From NCBI GenBank assembly GCA_963723165.1, contig CAVRPP010000002.1, positions 1-64,000 on the forward strand: 64,000 bases of DNA, in the 5' to 3' direction. Both the position numbers and the translations under genes were made by a program. Below the pieces are notes generated by a model. That model ran no database searches. It saw only the letters and a program-made list of their open reading frames with translations, and had not been told where the DNA came from. Below are positions 60,137 through 64,000 of this stretch, piece after piece. This stretch comes from UBA4744 sp963723165. Its GTDB lineage: Bacteria; Actinomycetota; Acidimicrobiia; Spongiisociales; UBA4744. Every line of letters starts with the position of its first letter. Position 1 is the first letter of the stretch.

Positions 60137-60624
60137 CGGGACTCCATCAGGTATTGGACCAGCGCCGACAGGTCGGCGTCGGGCAGATGGTCGTAGCCGG
60201 GTTGGAGGCTGTCTTCGTTGACCGAACGCGGATCGGTAAGGAACCTGGCCAGCCACGCCGTTGTGTCGGTCGGCTGACGGCTGCCGGCGTGGGCCAGATC
60301 CGGGCCGATTCTCTGGATGCCCAACGTGTCCGGGGCGAAGGAAGCTAGAAGGTCCGATCGGGTCACGGGCCCCAGGTTGGCGTCCGTGACGATCGGTCGT
60401 ACCTGCTGGGTGTGGCAGTACCAGCAACCTTCGGCCACGTAGATCTCTCTTCCCTGCAACCCGAGTTCGCTCAGGCCGCTCGGTGGCGGTGTTGCCGGGG
60501 TTACGTCGAGTGCGGGCAGCACCAGGGCGAATAGAAGAGCAACCAGGAACAAGCCGACCGCTCCTGCCAGAAGAGCCAGGGGACTTTCCCGGCGTCCCCG
60601 CAGGACCGGTGAACCTTCGGGCAT
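60133..60624 (-). CDS. CcoO-like cytochrome c subunit (C-terminal, in-frame part)
   Basis: 163-aa protein with one membrane helix (ALLAGAVGLFLVALLFALVL) and the heme motif in CWYCHTQQVRPI, which is the signature of the FixO/CcoO subunit of cbb3 oxidases. The domain continues to IGPDLAHAGSR. The reading frame upstream of ATG 60624 has no stop and reads IPQIETAPAAERVVETR, a normal linker, so this is probably the C-terminal part of a longer protein starting at 60925, broken by a frameshift near 60675. Confidence 0.85.
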   Translation of the reverse strand: MPEGSPVLRGRRESPLALLAGAVGLFLVALLFALVLPALDVTPATPPPSGLSELGLQGREIYVAEGCWYCHTQQVRPIVTDANLGPVTRSDLLASFAPDTLGIQRIGPDLAHAGSRQPTDTTAWLARFLTDPRSVNEDSLQPGYDHLPDADLSALVQYLMESR

Positions 60625-60925
60625 CCGGGTCTCGACGACTCTCTCCGCCGCCGGAGCCGTCTCGATCTGAGGTATCGGCTTCGATGGGAGGCGCTGCCTC
60701 CACGGCCGGGGTGGGTTCGAGAACCGTTTCCGGAAGCGCCTCCGCTTCCGGGGGAGGGGGAGCGGGTTCCGGCGCCGGGGCGATGGTTGCGCCGCCGCTC
60801 CAGGCCCCCAGAAGCTCGTCGACTCCGATTCCGCCGGCCTGGGCTCGAGCCGCGGCGGAGCGTTGGACCAGTTCGGGCGGTACGCCCATGACCTCGGCGG
60901 CAGTGGTCAGGGTGTCGTCACTCAT
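60625..60925 (-). pseudogene. N-terminal part of CcoO-like gene, out of frame with the rest
   Basis: From ATG 60925 the frame reads MSDDTLTTAAEVMGVPPELV and an acidic-Pro linker to APPIEAD, homologous in design to the N-terminus of the gene at 59090-60136. It leaves frame near 60675; one extra base there would account for it, since the linker resumes in the frame of the CcoO-like domain. Its start overlaps the CcoN-like stop by 4 nt, so it is a genuine gene start. The break is an assembly error or a real mutation. Confidence 0.7.
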
Positions 60926-62372
60926 GGGACACCCTCCACCGGTTTGCCGGGTATCAGCGTTTCGTGGGCCGTGGGCGAACCCGACGTGAAGGTCCGGTAG
61001 GTGTTGTAGGCAAAGGTGACTTGCCCTGCGAAGAGCACAACTGTGGCCAGGGCGGTGAGGCCGTAGAGGAGGCGGACCTGGTCGAGGGTGGTTGCGAAAC
61101 CTTCGCCGACGGAACATAACTGCCGGTCAGGGCTCCGGCGGCCCACGAGTAGCCGGAGACGAGACCGGCCAACCACAGGAGCACGGCCATCGAACCCGCT
61201 CCGATCAGGGTTGTCCGCAGGTGCACCTTCGTGAGCCGTTCCGAGTAGATCTCGCGACCAATCAGACGGGGGAGGGCGTGATAGACGAAGGCGGCCGCCC
61301 AGAGGCCGGCCAAGCCGAACAGGGTCAAAACCATCGTTCCGTCCCCGAAACTGGTCAGACCGGTGATCGCTGACACCGACCGGAGTCCTTGCAGGAAACG
61401 GAGGAGGGCGACAACCAGGTAGAGGCCCACTCCGACCATGGTGAAGCGGAGCGCTGCCGATTCGCGCACCATCGACCACTTCCCCTGCATCGTTCCGACC
61501 AGGTTGGTTGCCACGGCGAGGGCTGCAACCACCAGAGCGAGCCCGAAAGCGGAGGCGGTGGTTTCCAGCCATTCGGGGCCGGGCCCGTAGATGAATCGAC
61601 CTTGCCCGACCCACGCTCCTGCGAAGGCGAGTGACCAGAATCCGATCAGGGCCAGCTGCCGGTTGTACAGGGGGCTATCCGTGATCTTGGGGACCAGGTA
61701 GTAAGCCGTGCCAACACCGACGCCGACCAGCCACAACTCGGTCATCCCGGAGACGAAGAAGGATGATTGGATCTGTGAGGCGGCCCCGTAGAGATTGGGG
61801 ATGTTGCCGGCCACGAACAGCCCGATCACCCAGACCAGCCCGGCCAGGAAGTACCACAAAGATACGAACAGACCTTCCTCGGTGCGATCCTTCATGGTCC
61901 GGGTCACCACTGCTGCAGGTACGAGGAGCATGGCAACGGCGGCGATGTCGAGCCACCAGGGGATCTCGAGCCATTCCCGTCCTTCCGAGTAGCCGGCCGC
62001 CAGCACCACGATGGCGGCCACGTTGACGCCGACCACCAACCACAAACCCAGATTGGCGAGCCGTTCGTTCCACAGACGAGCCCCGGTTAGTCGGGGCACC
62101 AGGTAATAGATGGCGGCCAGATGCATCAACGTGATGAACCCGAGGACGGTGGCCGAGATGGCGATCGGACGGAGTCGCCCGTAGGTGGTGAATGCTTGCC
62201 CCCCCAGGAAGTTGGGGTAGGCAAGCTTGACGAAGAGCAGCAGAGTGAAGAACCCGGCAACCAGGAGAAAGATGACCGCAGCGATCAAATGTCGCAGGGC
62301 TGCCGAATCGGTGTCCCGGGGTGCAAGGAGATCGACGAGCTTTGACCGTGCCGCGGTCATGGCGGTTGCCAA
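60922..62372 (-). CDS. CcoN-like cbb3-type oxidase subunit I, with a frameshift near 61111
   Basis: Predicted about 483-aa heme-copper oxidase subunit I. Many membrane helices, with His-containing segments GFITLMHLAAIYYLVPRL and AAFVYHALPRLIGRE. The frame from 62372 runs to GALTGSYVPS and then becomes nonsense; the other frame resumes with VGEGFATTLDQVRLLYGLTA and ends in a stop at 60922, which overlaps the next start by 4 nt. One missing G in the GG at 61111-61112 restores the protein. TTG 62372 has GGAGG 7 nt upstream; ATG 62360 is an alternative. It works with the two cytochrome genes downstream. Confidence 0.8.
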
Positions 62373-62440
62373 CCCTCACCCTCCTCGAATCGAATGTCTT
62401 TCCCGGCGCAGGAGCATACCCGACGCGTCCCTGGGCTGCG

Positions 62441-63634
62441 TCAACGCACGAGGGGATAAGGGGTCGGGGCAGGTCGGTGGGGCGGCCGGATCGGCAGTAT
62501 GTGGTTGAGGGTGTGCTTCCAGTGTTGGAGCGGGTGGACGGTGGGTTTCGGTTGGAACGGGTAGCCGCCTGGACGATGCCAGGTGAGACCTCCATCCGGG
62601 TGGCCGGTGATGGTCCATCCGTGCTCGTGAATGAGCCGGTGGTGGAACCCGCACAACGTTATGAGGTTGTCGAGGTTGGTTGGCCCGCCTTCGGCCCAGT
62701 GGATGATGTGGTGGGCCTGGGTCCAGCGGGTTCGCCGGCAGTTTGGGAACCGGCAGCCCTGGTCGCGCAGGCGGACGAGGCGAGCCAGCCATGGTGGAAT
62801 CGTCCGGGTGGTTCGTCCCACCCCGATCGTGCTGTGATCCGGGTCCGTGATGGCAAGTTGGAGACGGGCGTCGCAGGCGAGCCGGCGGAGGGTGTCGTGG
62901 GCAAGGGCGGGTCCGTCGGCGACGGTGGCGGTCCCGGTGGCGTTCAGCAAGGCTTGGAGATCGGCGTGGATCAGGATGGTGGCTCGGTCGTGGTCCCGAT
63001 CGCACGCTAATTCCTGGGAGGCGAGTTCGTAGAGGGCGTCGGCGCAGCGGGCCTCGAACTCTTCGAAGACACCGGATCCCGGATCCGGATCGTATTGGTT
63101 GGCCCGGCGGGTAAGCCAGGTTGCCACGGTGGCGCCTTCCACATCAGCCATGTCGACCGTCATATGGAACCCGGGACGGTGATCCTCGAACCACCATTCG
63201 ACCCGCCGTTGTTGGTGGGTTTTGACCACTTCGGCGCTGGTGACCGTCTTGTTGACGGCCCGCAGTTCGGCAACGGTCATGAGTGGTGCCCGCTCGGCCC
63301 AGTCAGCCTCGTCTTCGGGGGTGGTGAACTTGACGAGAGCACGTAATTGGTCCCAGGACAACCTGCCGTCGGCGTAGGTCTGTCGGATTCGGGGGAGTTC
63401 TGCGAGGGTCCGGGCCACGGTGATCCATTCGCGGGCCGTGGTGATCGAGGTGGTGTAGCGGCCCGCCAACCAGTCGGCCATAGAGGTGGCGCCGTCCTCT
63501 TTCCAGACCTCGCCGGCAACCAGGCGGGTGATCTCGGTCAGGACCTCGAGGCGGAGGGCCCGTTCGCCCATGACCAGGGCATCGAGCACCTCTACGTGGG
63601 TGTTCGCCGCTTCGGTTGTCTTAGTCCCGAACAT
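62441..63634 (-). CDS. DUF222/HNH endonuclease (13E12-type)
   Basis: 397-aa protein. An N-terminal DUF222 helical domain (VLDALVMGERALRLEVLTEIT, then WLAGRYTTSITTAREWI) is followed by a C-terminal HNH motif: LRDQGCRFPNCRRTRWTQAH, HIIHWAEGGPTNLDNLITLC and GFHHRLIHEHG. These proteins are widespread in actinobacteria and are related to the mycobacterial 13E12 repeat family; function is unknown. ATG 63634 fits a -10 TAAAAT at 63642-63647 only 7 nt away, giving a leaderless message; the frame is open to 63664. Confidence 0.9.
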   Translation of the reverse strand: MFGTKTTEAANTHVEVLDALVMGERALRLEVLTEITRLVAGEVWKEDGATSMADWLAGRYTTSITTAREWITVARTLAELPRIRQTYADGRLSWDQLRALVKFTTPEDEADWAERAPLMTVAELRAVNKTVTSAEVVKTHQQRRVEWWFEDHRPGFHMTVDMADVEGATVATWLTRRANQYDPDPGSGVFEEFEARCADALYELASQELACDRDHDRATILIHADLQALLNATGTATVADGPALAHDTLRRLACDARLQLAITDPDHSTIGVGRTTRTIPPWLARLVRLRDQGCRFPNCRRTRWTQAHHIIHWAEGGPTNLDNLITLCGFHHRLIHEHGWTITGHPDGGLTWHRPGGYPFQPKPTVHPLQHWKHTLNHILPIRPPHRPAPTPYPLVR

Positions 63635-63641
63635 ATGTTCG
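63628..63641. promoter_or_regulatory. LexA (SOS) box over the start codon of the HNH gene
   Basis: CGAACATATGTTCG, a perfect 14-bp palindrome of the form CGAAC-N4-GTTCG, the LexA box of actinobacteria and Bacillus. It covers the ATG and lies directly downstream of the -10 TAAAAT, where LexA would block transcription. Confidence 0.75.
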
Positions 63642-63735
63642 ATTTTAGTGACACCAAGTGACAAGAACTAGACCTAAGAAACATCAGATGACTGGAGATC
63701 CGCCAGGCCTGGGAGTGTGAAAGGCATCCTGCGGA

Positions 63736-63927
63736 CTAGGCGCTGCCCGGGCTATCTGTCCTTTCGATGATCGCTACTACCTGTTCGAGATCTCGAGCGA
63801 ATACGAGAAGCCTATGGGTCTCAACGTTTCCATAGCCGCTGTCGTCGGACAAGAGCAGCTTCACTCTTAGGCCTGCAGCACCACACGCTTCAGCCATCAA
63901 CTGAGCATGAAAACGGTTGTTGCCCAC
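63736..63927 (-). CDS. DUF2007-like protein, possibly 5'-truncated by window edge
   Basis: At least 63 aa: FHAQLMAEACGAAGLRVKLL, then a Gly-rich turn and HRLLVFARDLEQVVAIIE, a pattern of the DUF2007 putative signal-transducing family. The GTG at 63927 lacks a ribosome site and the frame stays open to the window edge with the plausible upstream text DTDELTRINV, so the true start may lie beyond 64000. No function can be given. Confidence 0.6.
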   Translation of the reverse strand: MGNNRFHAQLMAEACGAAGLRVKLLLSDDSGYGNVETHRLLVFARDLEQVVAIIERTDSPGSA

Positions 63928-64000
63928 GTTGATCCGTGTGAGTTCGTCCGTGTCCGAGTCTTTGGGTGACCGCCTCCCGATACGCGATCGAAGGCTTGTC

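Noticed and set aside
60925..61117. Extension of the CcoP-like frame up to 61117
   Set aside because: The segment is the wrong frame of the CcoN-like gene 3' end and of the gene starting at 60925.
1..64000. tRNA, rRNA, CRISPR, transposase or integrase
   Set aside because: TTCGAA-type T-loop strings occur only inside coding genes without cloverleaf arms; no repeat-spacer array or recombinase-like protein was seen.

Overview
The window is GC-rich, densely coded bacterial chromosome that looks like a high-GC actinobacterium, most plausibly the Acidimicrobiia branch. This rests on an MshA-type (mycothiol) glycosyltransferase, a deazaflavin (F420)-type nitroreductase, an RsiG/AmfC-like protein, a DUF222-HNH nuclease of the 13E12 type, a B12-dependent class II ribonucleotide reductase and frequent GTG/TTG starts. 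I saw no rRNA, tRNA, CRISPR array, integrase or transposase. Lineage is inference from gene content only.

Layout. 1-6551: two MacB/FtsX-type ABC exporters facing each other; the second is in an operon with a TetR regulator whose GTG start lies inside a perfect operator-like palindrome. 6617-9989: the most distinctive locus, a compact lasso-type RiPP cluster with a PqqD-like recognition element, a 53-aa precursor too short for routine gene calling, a hairpin, an asparagine-synthase-like cyclase and, convergent, an HprK-like kinase. No B2 leader peptidase is visible and the core does not fit the canonical lasso rule. 10030-30158: mostly housekeeping genes (molybdopterin oxidoreductase, cation/proton antiporter, PLP enzyme, acyl-CoA dehydrogenase, S41 and zinc peptidases, Maf, ATP-dependent DNA ligase, transporters, SPOUT methyltransferase, GalE, hydrolase-cyclase fusion).

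30311-33709: iron-uptake operon DtxR-FeoA-FeoB(GTPase)-FeoB(membrane)-FeoC-like with 4-nt overlaps, FeoB being split into two genes. 33742-36444: YceH, an SH3 lipoprotein, a scramblase-like protein and a small lipoprotein. 36472-40026: nrdJ with tandem NrdR-box-like sites between promoter and gene. 40187-45709: methyltransferase, epimerase, then the threonine-to-glycine pair tdh-kbl with a dehalogenase-like hydrolase. 45817-50779: fasciclin lipoprotein, AsnA, NfeD-flotillin pair, and a MoaD-like domain fused to a membrane protein. 50826-55554: M23 peptidase, RsiG-like c-di-GMP-binding protein, asparaginase, GNAT protein and mshA in one tight array.

55555-55893 is a non-coding stretch with five DnaA-box-like sites and other repeats. 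55894-59064: CAP-domain protein, Clp1-like kinase, SAM hydrolase, a 30-aa membrane peptide and a glutaredoxin-like protein. 59090-62372: a cbb3-like oxidase operon in which two genes each show a single frame break. 62441-64000: a DUF222-HNH nuclease with a LexA (SOS) box over its start codon, and a DUF2007-like gene running off the window. Where ORFs could be extended upstream I chose starts by Shine-Dalgarno spacing, family N-termini or 4-nt overlaps, and say so per entry.
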